Positions 17,381-27,005 are shown, counted from the stretch's first letter. The stretch is DNA of 64,000 nt from Yeosuana marina (GCF_011762485.1 NZ_JAAKGI010000014.1:44362-108361); one strand, 5' to 3'. A program made the numbers and translations. The notes: generated by a model not told the origin, from the sequence alone.

Positions 17381-19387
17381 TTGGGAATTAGAGCAGATAT
17401 CAAAAATTTTCTAAAAAATCAGCTTAAAACAGCATTTCTTAAAAAATCTATGCGATCATTTAAGATACGAGTAGTATTGATTTTTTTCTCCTTTATTACT
17501 ATGATTATTTTATTGTTTGTTGGATATTCTCAAATTGAGAAAAAAAATGATTACTTATTAAATGATATAAATAAGATCAATCAAGTCAATAAAAATATTT
17601 CTAAAACTACCATAGATTTTCAATCTTCCTTATTATTTCATTTTAATAAACAATTAGACACAAAGAGCTATGTAGATTCGTTATTGTTATATAGCTCGAA
17701 TTTAGATGGTTATATAAAAACATTAGATAGTTTAAAGGGTAATTTAGTTGCACATTCAATTAATTTTGATAATGAGTTTAATGTGATATTTCATGATATA
17801 AACGTTATTAAAACTCAAATAGATGAAAATAAAACATTAGATGAATTATCAATTAAAGAGTTCTATAAAAATATTGATATTAATGGTAATCGTTTGAATG
17901 ATACTTTGAGATTACTTAACGGCAAATTAACTCAAATAGCAAATGGTAGAGAAAAAGAATTGAAAAGTAATGCCTCAATGTTCTTTTTGTTACTTGTTGT
18001 TCTATTTCTGGTTATAGTTTATTTTCTGGCGCATAGATTAACTCGAGATTTAAGAGAATTAAATTTAAAAATAGAGACTTTTAATGAATTAGATACAAAT
18101 TTTAAAGAGGAGCCTTTAATTTCTAATATTGATGAAATTAGGAATTTAGATAAAGCTTTTGAATTAATAAAGTCTAAATTACGATTATTAGAGTCAGATT
18201 TAGAAGAAGCCACCAAGATAAGTGAATATAAGTCTGTATTTCTAGCTAATATGAGTTATGAAATTAGAACACCTCTTAACTCCGTATTAGGTATGATAAA
18301 TATGCTTAAAAAGAGTCAGTTAACCACAGAGCAACAAATACAATTAGAGATAGCAGAATATTCATCAGAGCATGTTTTGCAGTTAGCAAATATGATTTTA
18401 GATAATTCTAAAGTAGAAGGAGGAGAAATTAAATTAGAATTATCTGCTATCGATTTAAAATCTGATTTATCAAGATTAATTAAAGTTTTTGAATATGAAG
18501 CATGGGATAATAGCTTAAATTTTGAGTTTAAATTTTTAGCAGATGAAAACCAAAAATTTTTATTGCTAGCAGATATTAAACGTATAAAGCAGATTTTAAC
18601 TAATTTGTTGAACAATGCAATAAAATTCACCAATGCAGGGACTGTTTCTTTAATTATAGATCAAACTGTAGGACCGGATGATTATCAGATAGTTACTTTT
18701 TATGTGAAAGATACGGGTATTGGAATTCCACCAGATAAAGCTAAACGAATTTTTAATGATTCAGACAATAATCATTTATCAATCATGGATTATTATGGAG
18801 GTACTGGCTTAGGATTAACAGCTTCTAGTCAATTAATAAAAGCGATGGGTGGTGAACTTAAATTGGAGAGTAAAGAAAATGAAGGGTCTATTTTTTATTT
18901 CAGTATTCAATTACAAAGAACTTTAAATCTGGAGCGAGAAAAATTAGAGACCAGTACAATATTACTCAATCAGTTTGACTATAAGTTTTCTGTTTTAGTT
19001 GCTGAAGACAATACCATGAACCAAAAAGTAATCAAGTTTCTTTTAGAGCAACAAGGAGCAGATTGTACGTTTGTTAAAAATGGATCTGATGCTGTTAAGC
19101 TTTTTAATATTTTAGATTTTGATATGGTATTCATGGACATATTTATGCCAGAAATGGATGGATATGAAGCGACTAAATTGATTAAAAAAAGCACGAAGTA
19201 TGCTGAGCGTAATATTCCTATTATTGCAGTATCTGCCAGTGCTTTTGAAGAGGATATAAAAACCGCAAAAGAGGCTGGAATAGATGATTTTTTAGCAAAA
19301 CCAATAGAAACTAAAAAATTAAAAGAACTTCTAGTTAAATACGCTCCTAAGGAGAAAACAACTAAAACAGAAGAAGAAAATAAATAA
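17381..19387 (+). CDS. Hybrid sensor kinase-like protein with Tyr in place of the phosphoacceptor His
   Basis: A 668-residue membrane protein. TM1 is at about 30-50, a periplasmic helical sensor region at 50-198, TM2 at 200-217, a linker, then a HisKA-type dimerisation helix, a HATPase_c domain and a C-terminal receiver domain. The HisKA motif reads NMSYEIRTPLN: residue 293 (TAT, 18257-18259) is Tyr where the phosphoacceptor His belongs. The ATP-binding N box (LLNNAIKF), DTGIGIP and GGTGLGL boxes are intact. The receiver keeps its phospho-Asp D586 (FMDIFMP) and the LAKP lysine. It may act as a phosphatase, ATP-regulated scaffold or receiver for another kinase. The start is TTG; an in-frame ATG at 17450 would remove 23 residues and still keep TM1. 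No partner regulator is adjacent. Confidence 0.85.
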   Translation: MGIRADIKNFLKNQLKTAFLKKSMRSFKIRVVLIFFSFITMIILLFVGYSQIEKKNDYLLNDINKINQVNKNISKTTIDFQSSLLFHFNKQLDTKSYVDSLLLYSSNLDGYIKTLDSLKGNLVAHSINFDNEFNVIFHDINVIKTQIDENKTLDELSIKEFYKNIDINGNRLNDTLRLLNGKLTQIANGREKELKSNASMFFLLLVVLFLVIVYFLAHRLTRDLRELNLKIETFNELDTNFKEEPLISNIDEIRNLDKAFELIKSKLRLLESDLEEATKISEYKSVFLANMSYEIRTPLNSVLGMINMLKKSQLTTEQQIQLEIAEYSSEHVLQLANMILDNSKVEGGEIKLELSAIDLKSDLSRLIKVFEYEAWDNSLNFEFKFLADENQKFLLLADIKRIKQILTNLLNNAIKFTNAGTVSLIIDQTVGPDDYQIVTFYVKDTGIGIPPDKAKRIFNDSDNNHLSIMDYYGGTGLGLTASSQLIKAMGGELKLESKENEGSIFYFSIQLQRTLNLEREKLETSTILLNQFDYKFSVLVAEDNTMNQKVIKFLLEQQGADCTFVKNGSDAVKLFNILDFDMVFMDIFMPEMDGYEATKLIKKSTKYAERNIPIIAVSASAFEEDIKTAKEAGIDDFLAKPIETKKLKELLVKYAPKEKTTKTEEENK

Positions 19388-19771
19388 TTACTTTACAGCT
19401 ATCATACTAATTTCAACATGTACGTTTTTTGGTAATTGTGCTACTTGAACAGTTTCTCTAGCAGGCGCATAATCATCGTCAAAATAACTACCGTAAACTT
19501 GGTTTATTTTACCAAAATCATTCATATCTGTGATAAAAATAGATGTTTTAACCACATTATCAAATGTCATATCTGAAGCTTTTAAAACAGCTTCCATGTT
19601 TTTCATCACTTGGTGAGTTTCAGTTTCAATATCATCTAAAACCAACTCACTAGTTTTTGGATTAATTGCAATTTGACCAGACGTGTACAATGTATTTCCT
19701 GATAGAATGGCTTGATTGTAAGGTCCAATAGGAGCAGGAGCATTAGCCGTAGTAATTATAGTTTTTTTCAT
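19388..19771 (-). CDS. ridA: RidA family enamine/imine deaminase
   Basis: A 127-residue trimeric-type RidA (YjgF/UK114) protein that hydrolyses reactive 2-aminoacrylate and related enamines, protecting PLP enzymes in the cytosol. Seen: NAPAPIGPYNQA near the N-terminus, the substrate-binding arginine R105 in APARETVQVAQLPK, and E120 in VEISMIA, as in active family members. Its stop abuts the stop of the hybrid kinase on the opposite strand with no gap. It is downstream of lptD on the same strand with a 33-bp gap, so co-transcription is possible. Confidence 0.92.
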   Translation of the reverse strand: MKKTIITTANAPAPIGPYNQAILSGNTLYTSGQIAINPKTSELVLDDIETETHQVMKNMEAVLKASDMTFDNVVKTSIFITDMNDFGKINQVYGSYFDDDYAPARETVQVAQLPKNVHVEISMIAVK

Positions 19772-19804
19772 GATTTATGAATATTTTTAAAATCAAATAT
19801 AGTT

Positions 19805-22513
19805 TTATAGTTGTAAATCTGGTTGTTTTCGTTTATCGTATTTAAGGTCTTTTAAGATGCTAGACTTAATACCAATAAAGAAATACCAAGAACTTCTAGA
19901 ACTAAATGGTACCCAACTAAAATTCATTCTCCAACTTAATAAATCACGTTCAAAACGTAACTGTGTGTAAGTGAATCCTTGATTTTTTAAATCGTAACCA
20001 GAAGAGGCTCCTACAGACCATTTGGGAGATAAGTCAATATCACCAGAAAACATCAATGAGTGTGAGGATATTTCATTTTGGCGCCTTGAATTACTATAAT
20101 TTACAGCATAAGCAATTCGTAAACTCCAGGGTATTTTGAAATTATAAAAAGTGCTTGATTCTTCTTCTTTATTATCTTTTTGCTCATCAAATCGTTGACT
20201 TGTAAAGTCGTCTGAACGACCGAATAAATCATCATCACGACCTCCACTTCGAAGATTTTCTTGGATGCTAGGGTCGTTGTTGTTGTTGTCTTTTTTATCA
20301 CCTTTTTTGCTTGATAATGAGTAACTCATGGTAAGATTCGCGCTTGTTAACCTAAATAAGCTTCCTCCATTATCAATATTGAATTTATTGATTTTGTTAT
20401 TATTGTTATCCAAAGCATATGGATCTAATGTGGCTCCAAAGTTTACACTCATTTTATTTTTAAAAAGTTGGGTACCACCACTCATTCTAACAGGGCTCCA
20501 TTGCAAAGAATCTCCTGCTAAATTATAGGATGTTGAAAAGTTTAAGTTATTTAGAAGAGTAATTTTTTTAGGCTCTGTTGCTGTGGTGTCTCTGTCTTTT
20601 ACTTTTGCTTCAAGATTATTAGATAAGGATAGACCTATTGAGCTTGAAAAATTCTTACTGGGCGAGCCAAAAATACCTTGTTCAAATCTCGTGTACTCTA
20701 CGTCGCTAGTCGTTAAACCATCTGCACTCACTACTTCGTAAGTATCGTAATATTTATCAAAAGCCGGATTAATACTATAACTTATAGAAGGCCTCATAAC
20801 GTGTCTAATTTTCTGTATTTTAGGATCTTTACCTTCTTTTTCAAAATCAAACATCCCATAAATAGTGGTTCCTAAACTGGCGCTGAAGTTATAAGTTCTA
20901 AAAGAATCAAAACCATTAATTTCTTCCGAGATCGTTTTTTTCTCTAAAGGGTCGTAATATTTATTAATAGTTTTAAAGGTCCAAACTTCATTGTAATTCG
21001 TACTCGCACTTAAACTAAAGTATTTAAATACTTTAAAATTTGTGCTCAATGGGATTGAATGTTGAAAACCAGCTTTAGCATCTCTAAACATTTCTTTTTT
21101 AAAGAACAATGAATCTGTTGTTTGTATTCTGTTTTCTCCTCTTAAGTTATACTGAAGATTTATGTTTTGTATAATTCCTTTTTTGGAGCCTGTTTTTGGT
21201 GCAAAAGGAAATATTCTACCAACACTTCCTTGAAAGGTTGGTAATGTCATATTAATTTGTTCTGTATTGGTATTTTGCGAATGTGTAGCGGTAACGCTAA
21301 AATTCACTTGTGGTTCACCCTGAAACGTTTTAGAATAAGAAACTGATGACGAAAGCGTATTATTAAGGAAATTACCTGTATTCACTTGATTTAAAGATGT
21401 TCGGTAATAGGTGCTACTTCCTAAGTTAACCGAGGCTGAAAATCTTGAGTTTGGGCTTGATTTTCCATCTTTACTATGAGACCAACGCAAATTATATACG
21501 GTTGATTTGCTATAATCTGGGAAGCCACGTTCACTACTTATTAAGTTTTCATAGCGAAACCCAAAATTTCCTCTAAATTTATATCGTAAGGCATAATTAC
21601 TTTCTAAACGAAAGCCATAACTACCATTTGTATAATAATCTCCTAAAACAGCCAAGTCTACATAATCACTAACCGCAAAATAATACCCACCATTTTGTAG
21701 AAAATATCCTCGACTACTTTGCTCTCCAAACGTTGGAAATAAAATTCCTGATGTTTGTTTTTCAGACTGCGGAAAAAAACCAAAAGGGAGTCCAATTGGC
21801 GTGGGAACATCATAAATAAAAAGATTGGCTAAACCGGTTACTATTTTTTTTCCAGGAACTACTTTTGCTTTTCTTAATAAGATGTAATATTCAGGATCAT
21901 CTAAATCTTCGGCAGTTGTGTATTTTCCTCTTCTAATAAAATAAACAGAATCGTTTTCTTTTTTTGTTAACTCAGCTATAACTGTTCCTCCAGATTGTTC
22001 TGTTTTCGAATTGTAAATGAGTGCTTTTTGAGTTTTAGTGTTGAATAAAATAGAATCTGGTTCAACTACATTGCTACCTTGAGTAAAAACAGGAGCTTGA
22101 GTATAAACACCTAGAGAATCTATAAGGCCTTTGGCGTACACTTCATTTTTACTGTAATCTATAGTAATATCACCTGCTTTAATATTCATATCACCGTATG
22201 TTATTTCAGCTTCATTATGCAAATAAAATTTTTGCTTCTTTTGATTAAAGGACGTGTAATCAGTTGCTTTATAATCAACAATATGTTCTAATAAACCCTT
22301 TTTAGGCTTAACAGAATCTTTTAAAGTACTGTCCTGAGCTTTTTCAGAAATTTGAATTGCATCTATGTCTTGAGTATTTAAAACTAAACTGTCATTCTCA
22401 GTAGTAGGTTTTATAGTAGGACTCTTTTTCGGTATATCTTGGGCAAAGCTTAACATGTTTATAAACAATGTAAAACTTAGTGCAAAAAGTAATTGAAAGT
22501 TGTTTGTACGCAA
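19805..22513 (-). CDS. lptD: LPS-assembly outer-membrane protein LptD
   Basis: A large protein (about 902 residues from the chosen start) with a signal peptide ending at LSFAQ, a periplasmic OstA-like beta-jellyroll (segments AEITYGDMNIKAGDITIDYS and KNEVYAKG), and a long C-terminal beta-barrel rich in alternating aromatic strands. Family knowledge: with LptE it inserts lipopolysaccharide into the outer leaflet of the outer membrane. Start choice: the frame is open to a TTG at 22564, but that codon overlaps a TAATTTTG -7 box. The TTG at 22513 places a normal signal peptide (short n-region, then LLFALSFTLF) at the N-terminus, so I prefer it; there is no early ATG. A Gly/Asp/Asn-rich low-complexity insert lies near 20210-20310. 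Confidence 0.85.
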   Translation of the reverse strand: MRTNNFQLLFALSFTLFINMLSFAQDIPKKSPTIKPTTENDSLVLNTQDIDAIQISEKAQDSTLKDSVKPKKGLLEHIVDYKATDYTSFNQKKQKFYLHNEAEITYGDMNIKAGDITIDYSKNEVYAKGLIDSLGVYTQAPVFTQGSNVVEPDSILFNTKTQKALIYNSKTEQSGGTVIAELTKKENDSVYFIRRGKYTTAEDLDDPEYYILLRKAKVVPGKKIVTGLANLFIYDVPTPIGLPFGFFPQSEKQTSGILFPTFGEQSSRGYFLQNGGYYFAVSDYVDLAVLGDYYTNGSYGFRLESNYALRYKFRGNFGFRYENLISSERGFPDYSKSTVYNLRWSHSKDGKSSPNSRFSASVNLGSSTYYRTSLNQVNTGNFLNNTLSSSVSYSKTFQGEPQVNFSVTATHSQNTNTEQINMTLPTFQGSVGRIFPFAPKTGSKKGIIQNINLQYNLRGENRIQTTDSLFFKKEMFRDAKAGFQHSIPLSTNFKVFKYFSLSASTNYNEVWTFKTINKYYDPLEKKTISEEINGFDSFRTYNFSASLGTTIYGMFDFEKEGKDPKIQKIRHVMRPSISYSINPAFDKYYDTYEVVSADGLTTSDVEYTRFEQGIFGSPSKNFSSSIGLSLSNNLEAKVKDRDTTATEPKKITLLNNLNFSTSYNLAGDSLQWSPVRMSGGTQLFKNKMSVNFGATLDPYALDNNNNKINKFNIDNGGSLFRLTSANLTMSYSLSSKKGDKKDNNNNDPSIQENLRSGGRDDDLFGRSDDFTSQRFDEQKDNKEEESSTFYNFKIPWSLRIAYAVNYSNSRRQNEISSHSLMFSGDIDLSPKWSVGASSGYDLKNQGFTYTQLRFERDLLSWRMNFSWVPFSSRSSWYFFIGIKSSILKDLKYDKRKQPDLQL

Positions 22514-22561
22514 CGCTTTTAAATGTATTTTTGTAAAAAGATGGCTCGGTTTTTGAAAAAT

Positions 22562-22569
22562 CAAAATTA
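22562..22569 (-). promoter_or_regulatory. Possible -7 box of lptD
   Basis: On the minus strand this reads TAATTTTG, matching TAnnTTTG, 49 bp before the preferred TTG start at 22513. No -33 TTG was found at a good distance. Confidence 0.3.
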
Positions 22570-22651
22570 CAATATTTTTTTTGTGATTATTTCTTTATCA
22601 AATAAAATTTAAAATTAAAATAAAGCACGCTTTTAAGCCGTTAAAATTAAT

Positions 22652-23770
22652 ATGAAAACGCACAGAGTATTACTTTTCGTATCTTTTATTATAGTATTAA
22701 CATGCTCACCCTTGTTAATGGCCAATAATATCAAACTTTCGCACAAATTTGTTGTAGTGTTAGACGCAGGTCATGGAGGTAAAGACCCCGGTAGACCAAC
22801 AAAAAATGGCTATAAAGAAAAAGATATTGCTCTTAAAATTGTTTTGGCAATAGGAGCAGAACTAGAGAAAAACCCAGATATTAAAGTTATATATACACGA
22901 AAAACAGATGTTTTTGTAGATTTATTTGAACGAGGTAGAATAGCTAATAAAGCTGAAGCGGACTTGTTTGTTTCTATACACTGTAATGCCCATAACACAC
23001 AAGCCGAAGGTGCAGAAACGTATGTTTTAGGAATTCATAGAAATAAAACAAATTTTGAGGTGGCTAAAGCTGAAAACGAAGCCATATATTTTGAGGAAGA
23101 TTATGAGAAAAAGTATTCTGATTTTAATCCTAATTCTCCTGAGGCCGTTATCGGGTTAACCCTAGCTCAAGAAGAATATTTAGATCAAAGTATTGAGTTA
23201 GCTACCCATATACAAAAGAATTTTGTCAAAGAGTTACACAGAAAGGATAGAGGTGTTAAACAAGCTGGTTTTATTGTGTTGCATCAAACAGTCATGCCTA
23301 GTGTATTAGTAGAAACAGGTTTTATTACTAATAGAACTGAAGGGGCTTTTTTAAATTCAAAACGCGGACAGCAAGAAATAGCTAAATCAATAGCAGAAGC
23401 AATTGTTAATTATAAGAATTCACTCAATCAAAATGTTGGAGAAGATATGGTTGCTGCTGAAGCAACGAATAAGCAGGAAGTTAATCAACCAACAAGTTCT
23501 GATAATGATATCATTTTTAAAGTGCAAATAGCTGCAGGATCTAGAAAAATTGCCACAAAGCCTTATAATTTTAAAACTTTAGATGATATTTCTAGGGAGC
23601 AAGAAGGTGGATTATATAAGTACTATTACGGTTCTACACCAGATTTCAATAAAGTTCAAAAGCTAGAGGAAATAGCAAAAACAAAAGGTTACAAGTCCAG
23701 TTTTATTGTAGCTTTTAAAGATGGTAAAAAAATCTCCTTAGATGATGCTTTAAAAACATCTGCTAATTAA
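22652..23770 (+). CDS. N-acetylmuramoyl-L-alanine amidase (Amidase_3)
   Basis: Cleaves the amide bond between MurNAc and L-Ala in peptidoglycan, in the periplasm. The 372-residue protein has an N-terminal hydrophobic signal. The zinc ligands are H41 (LDAGHGGKD), E56 (YKEKDIA) and H110 (FVSIHCNAH), and the catalytic E221 is in VLVETGFI. An insert at about 137-175, with acidic EEDYEKKYSDF, resembles the regulatory helix of division amidases that occludes the active site. The C-terminal ~90 residues (FKVQIAAGSRK to the end) look like a SPOR-type peptidoglycan-binding region. It is transcribed divergently from lptD and lies 50 bp before the MCE gene, so both may belong to an envelope-maintenance operon. 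Confidence 0.88.
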   Translation: MKTHRVLLFVSFIIVLTCSPLLMANNIKLSHKFVVVLDAGHGGKDPGRPTKNGYKEKDIALKIVLAIGAELEKNPDIKVIYTRKTDVFVDLFERGRIANKAEADLFVSIHCNAHNTQAEGAETYVLGIHRNKTNFEVAKAENEAIYFEEDYEKKYSDFNPNSPEAVIGLTLAQEEYLDQSIELATHIQKNFVKELHRKDRGVKQAGFIVLHQTVMPSVLVETGFITNRTEGAFLNSKRGQQEIAKSIAEAIVNYKNSLNQNVGEDMVAAEATNKQEVNQPTSSDNDIIFKVQIAAGSRKIATKPYNFKTLDDISREQEGGLYKYYYGSTPDFNKVQKLEEIAKTKGYKSSFIVAFKDGKKISLDDALKTSAN

Positions 23771-23820
23771 TCTCATTCTTTTCAAATTTATTTTAAATTT
23801 GTTTATCTAAAACAGTTACT

Positions 23821-24774
23821 TTGAAAATAACAAAAGAAGTTAAAACAGCCATATTAGTATTACTGGGAATAGTCCTTTTTATCTTTGGGTTTAATTATTT
23901 AAAAGGTAAAAACCTATTTGAATCCAACGATTTATATTATACTGAATTTGATTATAATGGATTAAGTACTTCATCTGTAGTTACCGTTAAAGGTAATACA
24001 GTCGGTAAAGTTCAAGAAATAAATTATGAGTACAAAACGGGTAAAACAAGAGTCGCTTTTTCTGTAAGTGATCAATTAAAATTTTCTAAAAACAGTATCG
24101 TTAAATTATATCAAACAGGGTTGATGGGCGGTAATGCGTTAGCTATTTTAATAAGCAACGATGGAGAACAGGCAAAACCAGGAGATGTTTTAAAATCTAA
24201 AGTAGAAGTTGGACTTATCACAAGTCTTTCAAAAAATTTCTCAGGAGTAAGTACAGATTTAAATGCAACATTAAAAACTACAGATACGCTTTTAGGAAAT
24301 ATTAATAAAATAGTTATTGATGAATCTGATAGAGGCTTACAACAAACTATAGCCGAATTAAATACAACTTTAAAGAGTTTTAAGCAACTATCAAATTCTG
24401 CAAATGGTTTAATTTCAAAAAATGATGAAAATATAGCTATCATTCTAGAGAACTTTAAGACTACCAGTCAAAACTTATCACAATTATCTGCCGAGTTAAA
24501 AGAAGCAAATTTAGATGATACTCTAAAAAAACTTAATACTACAGTAGTCAGCTTAAACACCGTGTTATCAGGGATTGAAAACGGCGAAGGTTCTATGGGC
24601 AAATTACTAAAAGACGACAGTTTATATAGCAATTTAGAAGGAGCTAGTTTGCAGTTAGAACAATTACTTCAAGACATGAAATTGAATCCTAAACGCTATG
24701 TTCATTTCTCTTTGTTTGGTAAAAAACCAAAACAATATGATGCTGATGGTAATGAAATAAAAGAAAAAGATTAA
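23821..24774 (+). CDS. MCE/MlaD-family lipid transport protein
   Basis: A 317-residue protein with one N-terminal membrane anchor (about residues 9-25, ILVLLGIVLFIFGFNYL) and an MCE domain at about 37-115 (YNGLSTSSVVTVKGNTVGKV, GLMGGNALAI). A long coiled-coil/helical tail follows, rich in Asn, Thr and Ser. Family knowledge: MlaD-type proteins form hexameric rings that carry phospholipids between the inner and outer membranes together with MlaFE and MlaB; those partners are not in this window. The start is TTG and gives the family-typical MKITKE N-terminus. It is 50 bp after the amidase and 11 bp before the iron-sulfur gene. Confidence 0.87.
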   Translation: MKITKEVKTAILVLLGIVLFIFGFNYLKGKNLFESNDLYYTEFDYNGLSTSSVVTVKGNTVGKVQEINYEYKTGKTRVAFSVSDQLKFSKNSIVKLYQTGLMGGNALAILISNDGEQAKPGDVLKSKVEVGLITSLSKNFSGVSTDLNATLKTTDTLLGNINKIVIDESDRGLQQTIAELNTTLKSFKQLSNSANGLISKNDENIAIILENFKTTSQNLSQLSAELKEANLDDTLKKLNTTVVSLNTVLSGIENGEGSMGKLLKDDSLYSNLEGASLQLEQLLQDMKLNPKRYVHFSLFGKKPKQYDADGNEIKEKD

Positions 24775-24785
24775 ACCATTTTTAC

Positions 24786-26093
24786 ATGGATTATATAACA
24801 AACATACTTTTTGCTGTTTTACTATTTATTGGTATCGGTTATTTTTCTAAAAATGTCAAAAAATTAAGTCGTAATATTAAATTAGGTCATGACGTTGATG
24901 TTAGTGATAACAAATCACAACGCTGGAAAAATATGGCTATGATAGCCTTAGGCCAAAGCAAAATGGTTCATCGTCCAATAGCAGGAATTTTACATGTTAT
25001 TGTTTACATTGGTTTTATAATTATCAATATAGAAGTTTTAGAAATTATTATAGACGGTCTTTTTGGAACGCACCGCATAGGATTAAGTGTCTTGCCAGTT
25101 TCCGTTTATGGCTTTTTAATTGGTGCTTTTGAAGTGCTTGCTGTTTTAGTTTTGGTGTCTGTTATTGTATTTTGGATTCGTAGAAACATCTTAAAAATAA
25201 AGCGATTTTGGAATAAAGAAATGACTAGCTGGCCTAAAAATGATGCTAACTACATATTGTATTTCGAAGTTGTGTTAATGTCGTTGTTTTTAATCATGAA
25301 TGCGAGCGATATTCATTTTCAATCCATGAATTCAGGCAACGTTATCAGTCAATTTATAGCGCCTTGGTTTAGTGGTTTTTCAGAAAGTGCTTTACATAGC
25401 ATGGAAAGAACTGCTTGGTGGTTCCATATTATAGGTATTTTAATTTTCTTAAATTATCTCTACTTTTCAAAGCATTTACATATTTTATTAGCGTTTCCAA
25501 ATACATTTTATGGAAGCGTAAAACCTCAAGGACAGTTTGATAATTTAGAAGCTGTTACTAAAGAGGTCAAAATGATGATGGATCCCAATGTCGATCCGTT
25601 TGCTGCTCCAGCAGACAATGCAGAAATGCCTGCAAAATTTGGAGCTAGTGACGTGCAAGATCTCAATTGGGTACAATTGCTTAACGCCTACACATGTACA
25701 GAATGTGGTCGTTGTACAAGTCAATGTCCTGCAAATCAAACAGGTAAAAAACTATCACCTCGTAAGATTATGATGGATACCAGGGACCGATTAGAAGAAG
25801 TTGGCAAGAATATAGATGCTAATAAAGGAACTTTTGTAGACGACGGAAAGCAATTGTTAGATAACTATATAACAAGAGAAGAATTGTGGGCATGTACCTC
25901 ATGTAATGCGTGTGTAGAGGCTTGTCCGGTAAGCATTAATCCCTTGTCAATTATCTTAGATATGCGTCGTTATTTGGTTATGGAGCAATCAGCAGCTCCA
26001 ACGGAATTAAACAATATGATGACCAACATAGAAAACAATGGTGCTCCATGGCCATACAATCAAATGGACAGATTAAACTGGAAAAACGAATAA
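24786..26093 (+). CDS. Membrane-bound di-[4Fe-4S] protein (HdrC-like)
   Basis: A 435-residue protein. About five transmembrane helices occupy the first 230 residues (near 3-20, 66-85, 100-128, 155-172 and 212-230). A cytosolic ferredoxin-like part follows with two [4Fe-4S] motifs, CTECGRCTSQCP (around residue 302) and CTSCNACVEACP (around residue 368). The arrangement resembles a NarI/HdrE-like membrane part fused to HdrC, as in quinone-linked electron-transfer modules. The partner HdrB/CCG protein follows after a 112-bp gap that holds a palindromic repeat. Likely role: a membrane redox complex feeding or draining the quinone pool; the electron donor is unknown. Confidence 0.85.
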   Translation: MDYITNILFAVLLFIGIGYFSKNVKKLSRNIKLGHDVDVSDNKSQRWKNMAMIALGQSKMVHRPIAGILHVIVYIGFIIINIEVLEIIIDGLFGTHRIGLSVLPVSVYGFLIGAFEVLAVLVLVSVIVFWIRRNILKIKRFWNKEMTSWPKNDANYILYFEVVLMSLFLIMNASDIHFQSMNSGNVISQFIAPWFSGFSESALHSMERTAWWFHIIGILIFLNYLYFSKHLHILLAFPNTFYGSVKPQGQFDNLEAVTKEVKMMMDPNVDPFAAPADNAEMPAKFGASDVQDLNWVQLLNAYTCTECGRCTSQCPANQTGKKLSPRKIMMDTRDRLEEVGKNIDANKGTFVDDGKQLLDNYITREELWACTSCNACVEACPVSINPLSIILDMRRYLVMEQSAAPTELNNMMTNIENNGAPWPYNQMDRLNWKNE

Positions 26094-26102
26094 ATTAGTA
26101 AT

Positions 26103-26189
26103 GGCGTTACCCGAGGGTCGGGCTTTCGGCAGTCGCTTTTTTTGAGAAAAACAAAAAAGAGCTCCAACAAATGCCTCAATCCCTAACGC
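26103..26189. repeat. Palindromic intergenic repeat element
   Basis: An 87-bp element is bounded by GCGTTA at the left and TAACGC at the right. Its GC-rich left part contains TCGGGCTTTCGG, and an internal T-run/A-run pair (26137-26161) could fold into a hairpin. Base composition is clearly unlike the flanking genes. Elements of this type (GCGTTACCC...TCGGGCTTTCG...CCCTAACGC) recur between genes in flavobacteria, as I remember them. It sits between two genes expected to be co-transcribed. Confidence 0.6.
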
Positions 26190-26205
26190 AAAATAACCGT
26201 AAATA

Positions 26206-26997
26206 ATGAGCGAATTACTTAATGTACCAACAATGGCCGACTTTATGGCTCAAGGAAAACAACCAGAGGTATTATTTTGGGTGGGTTGTGCAGGTAGTTT
26301 TGATGACAGAGCCAAAAAAATAACAAAAGCATTTGTAAAACTTTTAAACAAAGCTCAAGTAGAATTTGCGGTGTTAGGAACCGAAGAAAGTTGTACGGGC
26401 GATCCAGCAAAACGAGCAGGAAACGAGTTTTTATTTCAAATGCAAGCTGTTACCAATATAGAAGTAATGAACGCTTACGAAATAAAGAAAATCGTCACAG
26501 CTTGTCCACATTGCTTTAACACTATAAAAAACGAATATCCAGAACTTGGCGGAAATTACGAAGTATTGCATCATACACAATTTTTAAAAAGCCTGTTAGA
26601 CGATGGTCGTTTAACCATTGAAGGCGGACAGTTTAAAGGAAAACGTATCACTTTTCATGACCCTTGTTATTTAGGCAGAGCCAATAATGTGTATGAAGCT
26701 CCAAGAGATTTAATAAAAAAATTGGAAGCAGAATTAATTGAAATGAAAAACTGCAAAAAAGACGGCTTGTGTTGTGGAGCAGGAGGAGCTCAAATGTTTA
26801 AAGATGCCGAAAAAGGAGATAAAGAAGTGAACATAGAACGTACCGAACAAGCGTTGGATATAAAACCGGAAATTATAGCTGCAGGTTGCCCATTTTGCAA
26901 CACCATGATGACCGATGGTGTTAAAGCCAAAGAAAAAGAAAATGAAGTTCCTGTAATGGATATTGCAGAATTGATTGCTAATGCTCAAGATTTATAA
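26206..26997 (+). CDS. CCG-domain iron-sulfur/heterodisulfide reductase B-like protein
   Basis: A 263-residue soluble protein with two CCG (cysteine-rich) domains of the HdrB/GlpC/LutA type. Domain 1 contains WVGCAGSFDDRAKK and ESCTGDPAKRAG plus VTACPHCFNT. Domain 2 contains FHDPCYLGRANNVYEAPR, GLCCGAGGAQMF and AGCPFCNTMM. Such domains bind a non-cubane iron-sulfur cluster and carry out thiol/disulfide or 2-hydroxyacid redox chemistry with an HdrC-like partner. That partner is encoded upstream, and the two genes probably encode one complex. There is no signal peptide. The next gene starts 8 nt downstream. Confidence 0.87.
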   Translation: MSELLNVPTMADFMAQGKQPEVLFWVGCAGSFDDRAKKITKAFVKLLNKAQVEFAVLGTEESCTGDPAKRAGNEFLFQMQAVTNIEVMNAYEIKKIVTACPHCFNTIKNEYPELGGNYEVLHHTQFLKSLLDDGRLTIEGGQFKGKRITFHDPCYLGRANNVYEAPRDLIKKLEAELIEMKNCKKDGLCCGAGGAQMFKDAEKGDKEVNIERTEQALDIKPEIIAAGCPFCNTMMTDGVKAKEKENEVPVMDIAELIANAQDL

Positions 26998-27005
26998 AAA
27001 AGAAT

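Noticed and set aside
18316..18633. 105-codon minus-strand frame inside the hybrid kinase gene
   Set aside because: It is the antisense shadow of the HisKA/HATPase region with Ser/Leu/Asn-rich, unstructured content.
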